Notes: generated by a model not told the origin, from the letters alone. DNA of 64,000 bases from Gaetbulibacter saemankumensis DSM 17032 (GCF_000425645.1 NZ_KE384430.1:1-64000); one strand, 5' to 3'. Positions 36,019 to 45,173 are shown, numbered from the stretch's first letter. Program-made: numbers and translations.

Positions 36019-36775
36019 TCTTTTTGGGTCTGATTTTTATTTCCGTTTGATAAGTTACCAGCGAATTTTCAGGAACCGATTGGGTAATCCAAACGTTAGC
36101 TCCAATGGTACTATTAGCTCCTATTGATATGTCGCCACCTAAGATAGTTGCATTAGCATATATGGTAACATTATCTTCTATGGTTGGGTGTCTTTTGGTG
36201 GATTCCATGCTTTTTTTCACTTGGATTCCACCTAAAGTTACCCCTTGAAATATTTTTACGTTGTTCTTTATTATGGACGTTTCTCCTATTACAATTCCCG
36301 TTCCATGATCTAAAAAGAAGGAATCTCCAATGGTAGCACCAGGGTGAATATCAATCCCTGTTATCCCATGTACATATTCACTCATCATTCTAGGAATAAT
36401 AGGCACTTGTTGCACATACAGCTCATGGCTTAAGCGATATATTGAAATGGCATAAAAACCTGGACATGCTAAATACACCTCTTCAAGACTTTTAGTTGCT
36501 GGATCGAAATTAACAACAGCCACGGCATCTAACTCTAATTTTTCTTTAATTTTTGGAAACTTACTTTCGAACGCTTCCCAAACTGTTTCACCTTGTTCTA
36601 TATTGAAATTATCGGCGATTTCTACAAAGGTCTTTTTAAGACACTCAAGCTCATCATCGTGCGCATCGAACAGATAATAAAACAGATTTTTGGTAAACGA
36701 TTTGACAACGTCTTTTAAACGGATGTTATATTTCTTTTGAATTAACTTATCGTTTAAATCTTTGCAAGGCTTCAT
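36005..36775 (-). CDS. cysE: Serine O-acetyltransferase
   Basis: Forms O-acetylserine from serine and acetyl-CoA. The 256-residue protein has an N-terminal helical part and a C-terminal left-handed beta-helix of hexapeptide repeats with the catalytic region DIHPGATIGDSFFLDHGTGIVIGET and VTLGGIQVKKS. The length is close to the EpsC-like bacterial form. It overlaps cysM. An 83-base gap separates it from the FNR gene upstream, so it may be the distal part of the sulfate operon or have its own promoter. Confidence 0.92.
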   Translation of the reverse strand: MKPCKDLNDKLIQKKYNIRLKDVVKSFTKNLFYYLFDAHDDELECLKKTFVEIADNFNIEQGETVWEAFESKFPKIKEKLELDAVAVVNFDPATKSLEEVYLACPGFYAISIYRLSHELYVQQVPIIPRMMSEYVHGITGIDIHPGATIGDSFFLDHGTGIVIGETSIIKNNVKIFQGVTLGGIQVKKSMESTKRHPTIEDNVTIYANATILGGDISIGANSTIGANVWITQSVPENSLVTYQTEIKIRPKKNGIR

Positions 36776-36858
36776 ATAAAAAAATTAAAGTTTGTAATAG
36801 TTGTCGCTATTCAGACAAGAAATTTACAACAATATTTAGTGCAAATAAAAACTTCACT

Positions 36859-37911
36859 TTATTTAATAGATTGAACTACTGCCTTTGGTGCTTCTTTACG
36901 AGACCCATCGAATCCATCAATACCACTTACCGTTGTATACTTTAACACATACTTTTTACCTGGATTGATAATTCTATAAGCCGCCTGACACATTAATGTT
37001 GCCTCATGGAATCCGCAAAGAATTAACTTTAATTTTTCCGGATAGGTATTCACATCACCAATGGCGAATATACCTGGTATATTAGTTTGATAATTAAGAG
37101 AATTATCAACTTTAATAGCATTCTTTTCAATATCTAATCCCCAATTTCCAATAGGACCTAATTTTGGCGATAATCCAAATAATGGAATGAAATGATCTGT
37201 TTCTAATTGTGTTTCTTCACCATCTTTAGTTATGGTAACAGCTTCCACCTTATCTTCTCCATGAATAGCAGTAACTTCGGCAGGTGTAATTAAATTAATT
37301 TTACCTAAAAGTTTTAGTTCACTTACTTTTTCAACAGAATCTAAAGCCCCTCTAAACTCATTACGTCTGTGGATTAATGTTACTTCGGAAGCTACATCAG
37401 TTAAAAAGATACTCCAATCTAATGCTGAGTCTCCTCCTCCTGATATGACCACTTTTTTATCGCGATAAATTTCCGGATCTTTAATAATGTACTCAACACC
37501 TTTATCTTCATATTTTTCAAGTCCATCGATGCCCGGCTTTCTTGGTTCAAAAGACCCTAATCCTCCCGCGATAGCTACAACAGGCGCGTGGTGTTTTGTT
37601 CCTTTATTGGTGGTTACAATAAACGAACCATCGTCTTGTTTTTCGATGGTTTCTGCACGCTCACCTAAAGTAAATCCTGGTTCGAATTGCTTACCTTGTT
37701 CTAACAAGTTTTTTGTTAAATCACCAGCCAATATTTCTGGAAAACCTGGAATATCGTAAATTGGTTTTTTAGGATAAATCTCCGAACATTGTCCACCCGG
37801 CTGAGGTAAAGCATCTATTAAATGGCATTTAAGCTTTAATAAACCAGCTTCAAAAACCGTAAATAACCCAGTTGGTCCCGCACCTATAATAAGTATATCT
37901 GTTTTAATCAT
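36859..37911 (-). CDS. Ferredoxin-NADP reductase, thioredoxin-reductase-like type
   Basis: A 350-residue flavoprotein with an FAD motif IIGAGPTGLF at the N-terminus, PGGQCSEIYPKKPIYDIPG near residue 40, a second dinucleotide motif VVISGGGDSALDW and the late FAIGDVNTYPEKLKL. It lacks the redox CxxC of thioredoxin reductase and matches the YumC-type FNR family. In this operon it probably supplies electrons through ferredoxin to the sulfite reductase. Confidence 0.85.
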   Translation of the reverse strand: MIKTDILIIGAGPTGLFTVFEAGLLKLKCHLIDALPQPGGQCSEIYPKKPIYDIPGFPEILAGDLTKNLLEQGKQFEPGFTLGERAETIEKQDDGSFIVTTNKGTKHHAPVVAIAGGLGSFEPRKPGIDGLEKYEDKGVEYIIKDPEIYRDKKVVISGGGDSALDWSIFLTDVASEVTLIHRRNEFRGALDSVEKVSELKLLGKINLITPAEVTAIHGEDKVEAVTITKDGEETQLETDHFIPLFGLSPKLGPIGNWGLDIEKNAIKVDNSLNYQTNIPGIFAIGDVNTYPEKLKLILCGFHEATLMCQAAYRIINPGKKYVLKYTTVSGIDGFDGSRKEAPKAVVQSIK

Positions 37912-37929
37912 TTTATGACTTTTTAATAA

Positions 37930-38517
37930 CTATCTTTTTTCTATTAATCCTTTAGTGAATTCGTTTAGTGTTTCCACTTTTTCCTCAAAATCACCTTTTA
38001 TTGTTTTTCTATATTCGTTTAAATTTTTCACCAAATCGTCTACATTTTCCGGTATAACATCCTCAAAAAATTGACGCAATCTTTTTGCTGTGGTTGGCGA
38101 CTTCCCATTAGTTGAAATAGCAACTTTAACATTCCCTTTGGTTACAATACCTCCCATATAAAAATCGCAATAGGGTGGGTTATCGGCCACATTGACTAAA
38201 ATACTTCGTTTTCTACAATGCTTATGCACCTTAACATTAACCTTAGGCTTATCGGTTGTTGCAATTACAATATGTTTCCCTTTTAGAAACCGTTTATTGT
38301 ACCTACTTTTTATAAGCTTTACATTTCCTTGTTTAGCCAAAGACACCGTGCCTTCTCTAAACATTGGTGACACCATGGTTACATGGGCATCCGGACTCGA
38401 TTTTAATAAGAACGTTAATTTTTCTTCAGCCACATTTCCACCTCCAACAATCAATACGTTAAGGTTGCTTAGCTTCAAAAAAATAGGATACAAATTATTT
38501 CTTTCCATGCTTACCAC
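37930..38517 (-). CDS. Precorrin-2 dehydrogenase / sirohydrochlorin ferrochelatase
   Basis: A 195-residue protein of the CysG N-terminal / Met8p type: YPIFLKLSNLNVLIVGGGNVAEEKL for NAD binding and the VNVADNPPYCDFYMGGIVTKGNVKVAISTNGKSP-type middle region. It finishes siroheme, the cofactor of sulfite reductase, from precorrin-2. cobA, encoding the preceding step, lies six bases upstream. Confidence 0.9.
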   Translation of the reverse strand: MVSMERNNLYPIFLKLSNLNVLIVGGGNVAEEKLTFLLKSSPDAHVTMVSPMFREGTVSLAKQGNVKLIKSRYNKRFLKGKHIVIATTDKPKVNVKVHKHCRKRSILVNVADNPPYCDFYMGGIVTKGNVKVAISTNGKSPTTAKRLRQFFEDVIPENVDDLVKNLNEYRKTIKGDFEEKVETLNEFTKGLIEKR

Positions 38518-38523
38518 TTCTAT

Positions 38524-39282
38524 TTACTGGTTACTCACAGCCTTACAAATTGACGACAACTCGACACGTTGTTTAACCACTTCCCCAATCACGATAATCG
38601 CTGGAGACGATAATTGCTTTTGTTGAACAATAGCTTGAATGGTGCTTACTGTTCCTATACCAACATTTTCATCTTCTCTTGTACCATTTTGAATCACAGC
38701 CATTGGTACATTCTGCTTATTTTCTTTTGAAAATACTTCAACAATTTCAGCTAATTTGTGCATTCCCATCAAAATAACCACTGTGGCCGTTGATTTTGCT
38801 GCTAATGGCACGTCGGCTGACAATTTGTGATGCTTGGTTGTTCCAGTAATAACCCAAAAACTCTCCGAAGCACCTCGTTTGGTTAAAGGAATTCCTTGAT
38901 AGGCTGGTACTGCAAGTGCCGACGATATACCGGGCACCACAAAAGTTTCCAACCCGAATGGTTTTACAAAATCAATTTCCTCGGCGCCTCTTCCAAAAAT
39001 AAATGGATCACCTCCTTTAAGTCGCACCACATGTCCTTTCTCTTGAGCCTTTGCAACAATCAACTCATTAATTTGATCTTGCTGAAAAGCATAGCATCCC
39101 TTACGTTTACCCACAAAAATTAACTCAACACCAGACTTAGCATATTTCAGTAAGTCTTCGTTGATAAGCGCATCGTATAAAATAACATCAGCCGATTCGA
39201 TAGCTCTAATACCTTTTAAGGTTATTAATTCTATATCTCCTGGGCCTGCACCTACAACTGTTAATTTTGGGGTTACACTCAT
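38524..39282 (-). CDS. cobA: Uroporphyrinogen-III C-methyltransferase
   Basis: A 252-residue SAM-dependent methylase with VVGAGPGDIELITLKG, ADVILYDALI, VRLKGGDPFIFGRGAEE and VPGISSALAVPAYQGIPLTKRG. It methylates uroporphyrinogen III twice to give precorrin-2, the branch point to siroheme. Placed between the sulfite reductase and the precorrin-2 dehydrogenase genes, its main task here is siroheme supply. Confidence 0.95.
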   Translation of the reverse strand: MSVTPKLTVVGAGPGDIELITLKGIRAIESADVILYDALINEDLLKYAKSGVELIFVGKRKGCYAFQQDQINELIVAKAQEKGHVVRLKGGDPFIFGRGAEEIDFVKPFGLETFVVPGISSALAVPAYQGIPLTKRGASESFWVITGTTKHHKLSADVPLAAKSTATVVILMGMHKLAEIVEVFSKENKQNVPMAVIQNGTREDENVGIGTVSTIQAIVQQKQLSSPAIIVIGEVVKQRVELSSICKAVSNQ

Positions 39283-39292
39283 TATTTATTTT

Positions 39293-41398
39293 TTATACCG
39301 CTTGCCTATTAAGCTCATTTTGTTCTTCTCTAAATGCTTTAACACGTTGTAAAAAGGTATTTGCATTTTCAATATATTTTGCTGCAAATGCCTCGGTAGG
39401 AGCAAATTTATTGATTTGATATATTAAATCACTAAAAGATTGTCCTAAATCGATTTTACCTGAAGTTACAAATAATTCATCAAACTGACTTATAATGCCT
39501 GCATGGGTATTTGTTTTCTTGTTTTCAGCCAGCAATAATGCCTTCGCAGAATTCACTAAAGAACTGTATGCGTGATATATTGCTGCAGAATACACCTTAT
39601 CATTAAATGACACTTGTGCATTTTCAATTTTCTCTTCACTTTCTAAAAATAAGGTAGCAATTAAATCGATCACAACACCAGCACACTCTCCAATACCAAT
39701 TTCCTTTTCATACTTCTCTTCAGAACCCCAATCGATAAAATCTTCCTGAGTTAAATTTGAAACATCCTGAAGGTCATTTAATAAATCGTAAAAATAACGA
39801 TCGCCAGTTTCTTTATAGTAAGCTACAAATGGTTTACCATTAGCATTTGCTTCGTAATCGTTTAAAATTCTGCGTAAAGCTTCAGGGCCTCTTCGACTTG
39901 GCACCTTTACCACTTTATCGGCAAATACTCCGTTACCATCACCCAAATTGCCTCCTCCTAAAAGCACTTGTAATGCCGGTGCAACTAATTTATCTGGCGT
40001 ACGAACTGACATCCCTTGAAAACCAATGTTTGCCATGTTATGCTGCCCACAAGCATTCATACAACCACTAATTTTTATAACTACGTCATCGTTATTTAAA
40101 TACTGCGGATACTCTGCTTTTATAACACGCTCTAACTCGTCGGCAATACCTGTACTACTGGCAATTCCTAAATTACAAGTATCTGTACCTGGACAAGCCG
40201 TAATATCGACTGCCTTGTTATATCCAGCTTCAACGAAACCTAATTTTTCCAATTCAGAATAAAAGAAAGGTACTAGTTCTTCTTTTACAAATGGAATTAA
40301 GATATTTTGACGTAATGACAATCGAATTTCACCAGCAGCATAATGTTCAACTAAATCGGCTAACAACCTCGCTTTATCGGTATAAAAATCACCTAACAAC
40401 ACTTTTATTCCAATCGCTACATATCCTGCCTGTTTTTGTGGCACCAAGTTGGTGGCTTTCCAAGTTTCAAAAGCTTTTTGATCTTTAATTTCAACTTGTG
40501 GAATCTCCGTCACCTCAACGGGCGTTGATACTTCATAAGCATCGGCATCGATAGCCACAGATTTAAACTCAATAGCATTTTGTTCTTCATCAACCAATGC
40601 TCTAAAAGCTTCTAATCCGATATCTTTAATTAAGAATTTCATACGCGCTTTGGCACGGCTTTTACGCTCGCCATGACGATCGAAAATTCTTAATACCCCT
40701 TCCATTATAGGTATAATTTTATCGGTTTCAACAAAATCGTAAAGTACATCGGCATGACGTGGCTGCGAACCAAGTCCTCCACCAATCATCACTTTAAACC
40801 CACGTATACCCTCTTTTGTTTTTGCAATAAAACCTAAATCGTGCAAGTACGATAATCCCGTATCTTCATCAGACGATGAAAAAGACACTTTAAACTTACG
40901 TCCCATTTCCTGACAGATAGGATTTCTCAAAAAGAAACGAAACAAAGCATCTGCATAAGGAGACACATCGAAAGGTTCGTTTACATCGATACCAGCTGTT
41001 TCACTTGCAGTTACGTTACGTACTGTATTACCACAAGCTTCTCTTAAGGTTACCTCATCGCGCTCCAATTCTGCCCAAAGTTCAGGCGTTCTGTTTAAAT
41101 CCACATAATGAATTTGAATATCCTGACGCGTTGTAATGTGCAAACGTCCGCGTGAATATTCATCAGACACATCAGAAATTCGACGTAATTGCTTACTCTT
41201 AACTTTACCGTAAGGCAATTTAATACGAATCATTTGAACCCCTTCCTGACGCTGACCATAAACACCACGAGCTAAACGCAGACTTCGGAATTTCTCTTCG
41301 TCAATCTTCCCATTATTGAACAGCTCGATTTTTTTAGCTAATTCAATAATATCCTTTTCTACAATGGGATTTTCTATTTCTGTTCTAAAACTTTGCAT
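39293..41398 (-). CDS. Ferredoxin-type sulfite reductase with C-terminal HEPN-like domain
   Basis: Residues 1-520 form a siroheme sulfite/nitrite reductase: RLARGVYGQRQEGVQMIRIKLP region, ITTRQDIQIHYV, a four-Cys cluster site at Cys402, Cys408, Cys446 and Cys450 (ACPGTDTCNLG and ISGCMNACGQHN). A linker around 520-570 leads into a helical domain (about 585-690; VYSAAIYHAYSSLVNSAKALL, then a second long helix) that resembles HEPN folds. The context (cysHDN, siroheme genes, FNR) fixes sulfite as substrate, reducing it to sulfide. The role of the added domain is unknown. Confidence 0.9.
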   Translation of the reverse strand: MQSFRTEIENPIVEKDIIELAKKIELFNNGKIDEEKFRSLRLARGVYGQRQEGVQMIRIKLPYGKVKSKQLRRISDVSDEYSRGRLHITTRQDIQIHYVDLNRTPELWAELERDEVTLREACGNTVRNVTASETAGIDVNEPFDVSPYADALFRFFLRNPICQEMGRKFKVSFSSSDEDTGLSYLHDLGFIAKTKEGIRGFKVMIGGGLGSQPRHADVLYDFVETDKIIPIMEGVLRIFDRHGERKSRAKARMKFLIKDIGLEAFRALVDEEQNAIEFKSVAIDADAYEVSTPVEVTEIPQVEIKDQKAFETWKATNLVPQKQAGYVAIGIKVLLGDFYTDKARLLADLVEHYAAGEIRLSLRQNILIPFVKEELVPFFYSELEKLGFVEAGYNKAVDITACPGTDTCNLGIASSTGIADELERVIKAEYPQYLNNDDVVIKISGCMNACGQHNMANIGFQGMSVRTPDKLVAPALQVLLGGGNLGDGNGVFADKVVKVPSRRGPEALRRILNDYEANANGKPFVAYYKETGDRYFYDLLNDLQDVSNLTQEDFIDWGSEEKYEKEIGIGECAGVVIDLIATLFLESEEKIENAQVSFNDKVYSAAIYHAYSSLVNSAKALLLAENKKTNTHAGIISQFDELFVTSGKIDLGQSFSDLIYQINKFAPTEAFAAKYIENANTFLQRVKAFREEQNELNRQAV

Positions 41399-41427
41399 AA
41401 TAGTTAGTTATTGGATAAAGCAGTTAA

Positions 41428-42675
41428 TTACTGAATAAAACCTGCTCCAACCGTATTGTTTGTTTGAGTATCAATTAAAATAAAAGAACCATTCGTTCTG
41501 TGATTTTTAAATTGATCGTAAAAAATTGGTTTATTTAATTTAAATGTTACTGAAGCAATATCGTTAACTCCTAAACCAGTAACATCGTGATCGATACCAG
41601 AATAATCTGGATGAATTTTATGATTAATGCGATCGACCTTTGCCAACACCTTATTTACACCATGCTGAACTATATACTTTCCTCCAGGCGTTAACTGATT
41701 TGAATCCATCCAACACACATTAGCTGTAAATTGTTTTTCAATAGTTGGTAAATCGCCTTCCTTAACAATCATATCCCCACGACTTACATTAATATCGTCT
41801 TCTAAAGTTATGGTTACAGACGAACGTCTTGAAGCTGTTTCGTATTTCTCATTGTAGAAATAAATATCTTTAATTTTAGATCTGGTTTTTGAAGGAAGCA
41901 CAATGACATCATCTCCTACACTTAAGTTTCCTCCATACACCTTTCCTGCATAACCTCTAAAATCGTGAAAATCTTCCGTTTTAGGACGAATAACATATTG
42001 CACTGGAAAACGCGGTGTACCAACATTAAATATATCAGCTTTATTTAATTGCTCTAAATGCTCTAATAAAGCTTCACCTTTATACCAAGGCATTTTATCA
42101 GACTTATTAACAACATTATCACCTTTTAAGGCACTTACCGGAATGAAGGTAATTTTTTGATCTTGGTAATCGCGCTTACTCATTAATTCTTCAAAATCGG
42201 CTTTAATTTTATTATAAACCTCTTCAGAATAATCAACTAAGTCCATTTTATTAATAGTAACCACCACATCTTTAATTCTCAATAAATTATTGATAAAAAA
42301 GTGACGATTGGTTTGCTCTATAACTCCTTTTCTAGCATCAATTAAAATAATAGATGCCTGAGATGTAGAGGCTCCAGTAACCATGTTTCTGGTATACTCC
42401 ACATGCCCTGGAGTGTCTGCAATTATGTAACTTTTCTTTTTGGTTGAAAAATAAATATGCGCCACATCAATAGTAATACCCTGTTCTCTTTCGGCAACTA
42501 AGCCATCGGTTGCTAAAGAAAAATCTAAGTAATCATACCCGCGTTGCTTACTTGTTTTTTCTATAGCCTCTAACTTATCTGTGGTTAAAGATTTAGTATC
42601 ATACAGTATACGTCCGATAAGGGTACTTTTCCCGTCATCTACACTCCCTGCTGTTGCTATTTTTAATACTTCCAT
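41428..42675 (-). CDS. cysN: Sulfate adenylyltransferase subunit 1 (GTPase)
   Basis: A 415-residue translation-factor-like GTPase: TAGSVDDGKSTLIGRILYDTK (G1), DTPGHVEYTRNMVTGAS (G3), TINKMDLVDY (G4), followed by two beta-barrel domains. With CysD it makes adenosine 5'-phosphosulfate from ATP and sulfate. The protein ends after the barrels; there is no fused APS kinase (NodQ-type) domain. Confidence 0.95.
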   Translation of the reverse strand: MEVLKIATAGSVDDGKSTLIGRILYDTKSLTTDKLEAIEKTSKQRGYDYLDFSLATDGLVAEREQGITIDVAHIYFSTKKKSYIIADTPGHVEYTRNMVTGASTSQASIILIDARKGVIEQTNRHFFINNLLRIKDVVVTINKMDLVDYSEEVYNKIKADFEELMSKRDYQDQKITFIPVSALKGDNVVNKSDKMPWYKGEALLEHLEQLNKADIFNVGTPRFPVQYVIRPKTEDFHDFRGYAGKVYGGNLSVGDDVIVLPSKTRSKIKDIYFYNEKYETASRRSSVTITLEDDINVSRGDMIVKEGDLPTIEKQFTANVCWMDSNQLTPGGKYIVQHGVNKVLAKVDRINHKIHPDYSGIDHDVTGLGVNDIASVTFKLNKPIFYDQFKNHRTNGSFILIDTQTNNTVGAGFIQ

Positions 42676-42688
42676 ATTATTTTATACT

Positions 42689-42712
42689 GATGGCTAAGAC
42701 CTAAGTCTTGCC
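42689..42712 (-). repeat. Hairpin in the cysD-cysN gap
   Basis: On the minus strand GGCAAGAC and GTCTTAGCC can pair around a TTAG loop with one bulge. It sits in an 87-base gap inside an otherwise tight operon and may be an mRNA processing or stability element. Confidence 0.35.
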
Positions 42713-42762
42713 TAATTTTTAATTCGATTTAATGTTCTGCTGATTAACTTCTGATAGATATC

Positions 42763-43668
42763 TTAGAAATACCCTTGCTGTTTACGTTTCTCCATGGCAG
42801 CTTCCGAACGCTTATCGTCTATACGAGCACCACGCTCTGATATAGTAGATTCTCTAATTTCTTCCACTACCTTTGAAATGGTTGTAGCATCAGACAATAC
42901 GGCTGCTGTACAACTCATATCCCCTACGGTTCTAAAACGCACCAACTCCTCGACAACTTCTTCATGATTATCTCTGTAAACCACTTCGTCATCTGCAGAC
43001 CAAATCATACCATCTCTTAAGAACACCTTACGTTTATGCGCAAAATAGATAGATGGTATCTCTATATTTTCTTGTTCGATATAAGACCAAACATCTAATT
43101 CTGTCCAATTTGAAATGGGAAATACACGCACATTCTGGCCATGCTCGATTTCGCCATTCAACATATCAAATAATTCCGGACGCTGATTTTTTTCATCCCA
43201 CTGACCGAAATCGTCACGTACCGAGAAAATACGCTCTTTAGCTCTTGCTTTTTCTTCATCACGACGTGCACCACCAATACAGGCATCAAACTTAAATTCT
43301 TCAATCGCATCTAAAAGCGTGGTCGTTTGTAGCATATTTCTACTGGCATAACGTCCAGATTCTTCTTTTACTTTTCCTTGATCGATAGAATCTTGTACAT
43401 TACGAACAATTAATTCCAGACCTAATTCTTCAACAAGACGATCTCTAAACTCTATAGTTTCAGGGAAGTTATGACCGGTATCAATATGCATCAAAGGAAA
43501 CGGAACTTTAGCTGGATAAAAGGCTTTAACTGCCAATCTTACCAAAGTAATTGAATCCTTTCCTCCAGAAAATAACAGTACAGGTTTTTCAAACTGTGCT
43601 GCGACTTCTCTCATAATATAGATTGCTTCGTTCTCTAATGAGTTGATATGTGATGTATCCTTATTCAT
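42763..43668 (-). CDS. cysD: Sulfate adenylyltransferase subunit 2
   Basis: A 301-residue PP-loop ATP pyrophosphatase with LLFSGGKDSITLVRLA, the HIDTGHNFPETIEFRD segment, ACIGGARRDEEKARAKERIFS and the C-terminal RISERGARxDDK-like end (ISERGARIDDKRSEAAME). It is the catalytic subunit for APS formation with CysN. cysH precedes it by 25 bases. Confidence 0.95.
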   Translation of the reverse strand: MNKDTSHINSLENEAIYIMREVAAQFEKPVLLFSGGKDSITLVRLAVKAFYPAKVPFPLMHIDTGHNFPETIEFRDRLVEELGLELIVRNVQDSIDQGKVKEESGRYASRNMLQTTTLLDAIEEFKFDACIGGARRDEEKARAKERIFSVRDDFGQWDEKNQRPELFDMLNGEIEHGQNVRVFPISNWTELDVWSYIEQENIEIPSIYFAHKRKVFLRDGMIWSADDEVVYRDNHEEVVEELVRFRTVGDMSCTAAVLSDATTISKVVEEIRESTISERGARIDDKRSEAAMEKRKQQGYF

Positions 43669-43693
43669 TTTATTTTTTTATCAATTTTTAAAC

Positions 43694-44314
43694 TTAAGCG
43701 TGTAAACCACACTCTCTGTTCGCTAGTGCTTTTGTTGGATCGAAATATTTAAATTCATTTGGTAAACTGTGGTCTTCCAGATAAGTATCTAAATCGGCAT
43801 CAGACCAATAATAGAAAGGACTCACCTTTAAAACGCCATCTTTACTTAGGCTAAATATACCAATACTATCTCTAAAAGCTGTTTGTCCCTGACGCAAATT
43901 TGTAAACCAAACCTCTGGTTTATGCTCTTCCATAGCACGTTTAAAAGGCTCCAATTTTACCTGTTCGGTAAATAAAGCATGCTCCGGAGCATCAACGTTT
44001 GGTATTCCCATAACCACATCTCGGTGCGCCGCCGTTTGCTTAGGAACATATAAAAAGATATTTAAATTTAAATCCTTTATTACTTGCTCTGCATGTTTAT
44101 ATGTTTGCGGGGTATTATACCCCGTATCGCACCATATTACTGGTATGTTTGATTCAACTGCGCTTACTGCATGTAAAATTGAAGCCTCGTAAGGTCTGAA
44201 ATTGGTGGTTACAACAGCCTCTTGACTTAATTCGAATGCTTTCTGAATAATTTCTGAAGGCTTAGCTTCTTTATAAAGTTTATTTAACTCGTTTATGTTT
44301 TCTTGTGTAATCAT
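43694..44314 (-). CDS. cysH: Phosphoadenylyl-sulfate (or adenylyl-sulfate) reductase
   Basis: A 206-residue PP-loop reductase ending in the catalytic ECGLHA. It contains only two cysteines that I can see, Cys62 in VIWCDTGYN and Cys203 in the ECGLH motif. The paired CC and CxxC of iron-sulfur APS reductases are absent, so by sequence it looks like the thioredoxin-dependent PAPS type. Yet no APS kinase is encoded in the operon. Substrate is therefore uncertain. It releases sulfite for the downstream sulfite reductase. Confidence 0.88.
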   Translation of the reverse strand: MITQENINELNKLYKEAKPSEIIQKAFELSQEAVVTTNFRPYEASILHAVSAVESNIPVIWCDTGYNTPQTYKHAEQVIKDLNLNIFLYVPKQTAAHRDVVMGIPNVDAPEHALFTEQVKLEPFKRAMEEHKPEVWFTNLRQGQTAFRDSIGIFSLSKDGVLKVSPFYYWSDADLDTYLEDHSLPNEFKYFDPTKALANRECGLHA

Positions 44315-44321
44315 CTAATTA

Positions 44322-44579
44322 TTATTTACCCCATTTAATTGAATTCCAGATGCGCTCGTGAAAAAAGTAAAGTACCATTTTAGTTACCAATTCTACTGAA
44401 CCTATTGAAAAAGCCAAGGTGAGCTCTCCGGTTATGAACCATGAAATTAGAATAGTATCTAAAGTACCAACGGTTCTCCAGCTTAAAGATTTCACTATAC
44501 TCCTTAACGGCTTTTCCCCAGTACGGTCTTCATTATAAGTAGACTTTTCTTTACCTTTAAATAGCATCTGTCCAATCAT
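44322..44579 (-). CDS. DUF2061 small membrane protein
   Basis: An 85-residue protein with RSIVKSLSWRTVGTLDTILISWFITG and a second hydrophobic stretch, then KMVLYFFHERIWNSIKWG, the typical DUF2061 pattern. These proteins often accompany sulfate assimilation genes in Bacteroidetes; their role is unknown. It is the first gene of the cys operon here, seven bases before cysH, suggesting a membrane role linked to sulfate or sulfite handling. Confidence 0.85.
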   Translation of the reverse strand: MIGQMLFKGKEKSTYNEDRTGEKPLRSIVKSLSWRTVGTLDTILISWFITGELTLAFSIGSVELVTKMVLYFFHERIWNSIKWGK

Positions 44580-44621
44580 TTTATTTAATTTACATTAATC
44601 CTATCAATTTAATAGGGATTA

Positions 44622-44629
44622 CAAATGTA
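44622..44629 (-). promoter_or_regulatory. -7 promoter box of the sulfate assimilation operon
   Basis: TACATTTG on the minus strand is a perfect TAnnTTTG box 42 bases before the DUF2061 ATG. Confidence 0.55.
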
Positions 44630-44647
44630 AAACATTTTATCGCAAAT

Positions 44648-44668
44648 AAAAGTTAAAACTTAACTTTT
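44648..44668. promoter_or_regulatory. 21-bp inverted repeat over the -33 region of the cys operon
   Basis: Nine-base arms AAAAGTTAA and TTAACTTTT are separated by AAC. It starts 18 bases upstream of the -7 box, where a regulator would meet RNA polymerase. An Rrf2 regulator gene lies directly upstream. Confidence 0.5.
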
Positions 44669-44685
44669 TAGGATAACAGCAATCT

Positions 44686-44704
44686 TTTTCAGTTTAACTG
44701 AAAA
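44686..44704. promoter_or_regulatory. Second inverted repeat upstream of the cys operon
   Basis: Nine-base arms TTTTCAGTT and AACTGAAAA flank a single T. It shares the AGTT/AACT core with the repeat at 44648-44668, and the centres are 37 bases apart. Confidence 0.45.
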
Positions 44705-44749
44705 TATAAAATTAAAATCTAGATTATTTTAAGAATTTTTAATCGAATT

Positions 44750-45160
44750 TTAAATCGACAAATCCTCTAATGTAGTATTTCTAAATACTTTAAGTGTACT
44801 ATCTCTTACCTGAATCATTAATTTATGAACACTGCATTGATGTTCATCCGGGCAATCATCACACTTTTCGTAGAAGTTTAAACTCACACAAGGTACCATA
44901 GCAATAGGACCTTCTAACACACGCATGACATCGGTCATTAGTATCTCTGATGGTGGTTTGCGCAGATAATAACCACCATGCTTTCCTTTTTTAGAACCTA
45001 AGATTCCGGATTTACGTAAGGTTAACAAAATACTCTCTAAGAATTTCTGAGGAATATTTTCACCTTTAGCTATTTCACCTACCTGAACAGGAGAATCACC
45101 TTCTACCCTTGCTATGAAGGTAAGCGCTTTAAGTCCGTATTTAGTTTTTTTAGAAAGCAT
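44750..45160 (-). CDS. Rrf2-family transcriptional regulator with four clustered cysteines
   Basis: A 136-residue protein with the Rrf2 winged helix (SKKTKYGLKALTFIAR, EIAKGENIPQKFLESILLTLRKSGIL, KGKHGGYYLRKPP). The sensor region has Cys91, Cys100, Cys103 and Cys109, close to where IscR binds its iron-sulfur cluster but with different spacing. By position, between metZ (13 bases upstream) and the cys operon, it is a good candidate for sulfur control like CymR. CymR itself needs no cluster; here a cluster or thiol switch is possible. Confidence 0.88.
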   Translation of the reverse strand: MLSKKTKYGLKALTFIARVEGDSPVQVGEIAKGENIPQKFLESILLTLRKSGILGSKKGKHGGYYLRKPPSEILMTDVMRVLEGPIAMVPCVSLNFYEKCDDCPDEHQCSVHKLMIQVRDSTLKVFRNTTLEDLSI

Positions 45161-45173
45161 GGTGCTAATATAA

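Noticed and set aside
40560-41398. Reading the sulfite reductase-HEPN protein as a toxin or defence gene because of the HEPN-like domain
   Set aside because: The complete reductase domain with four cluster cysteines and the operon of sulfate assimilation genes point to metabolism.
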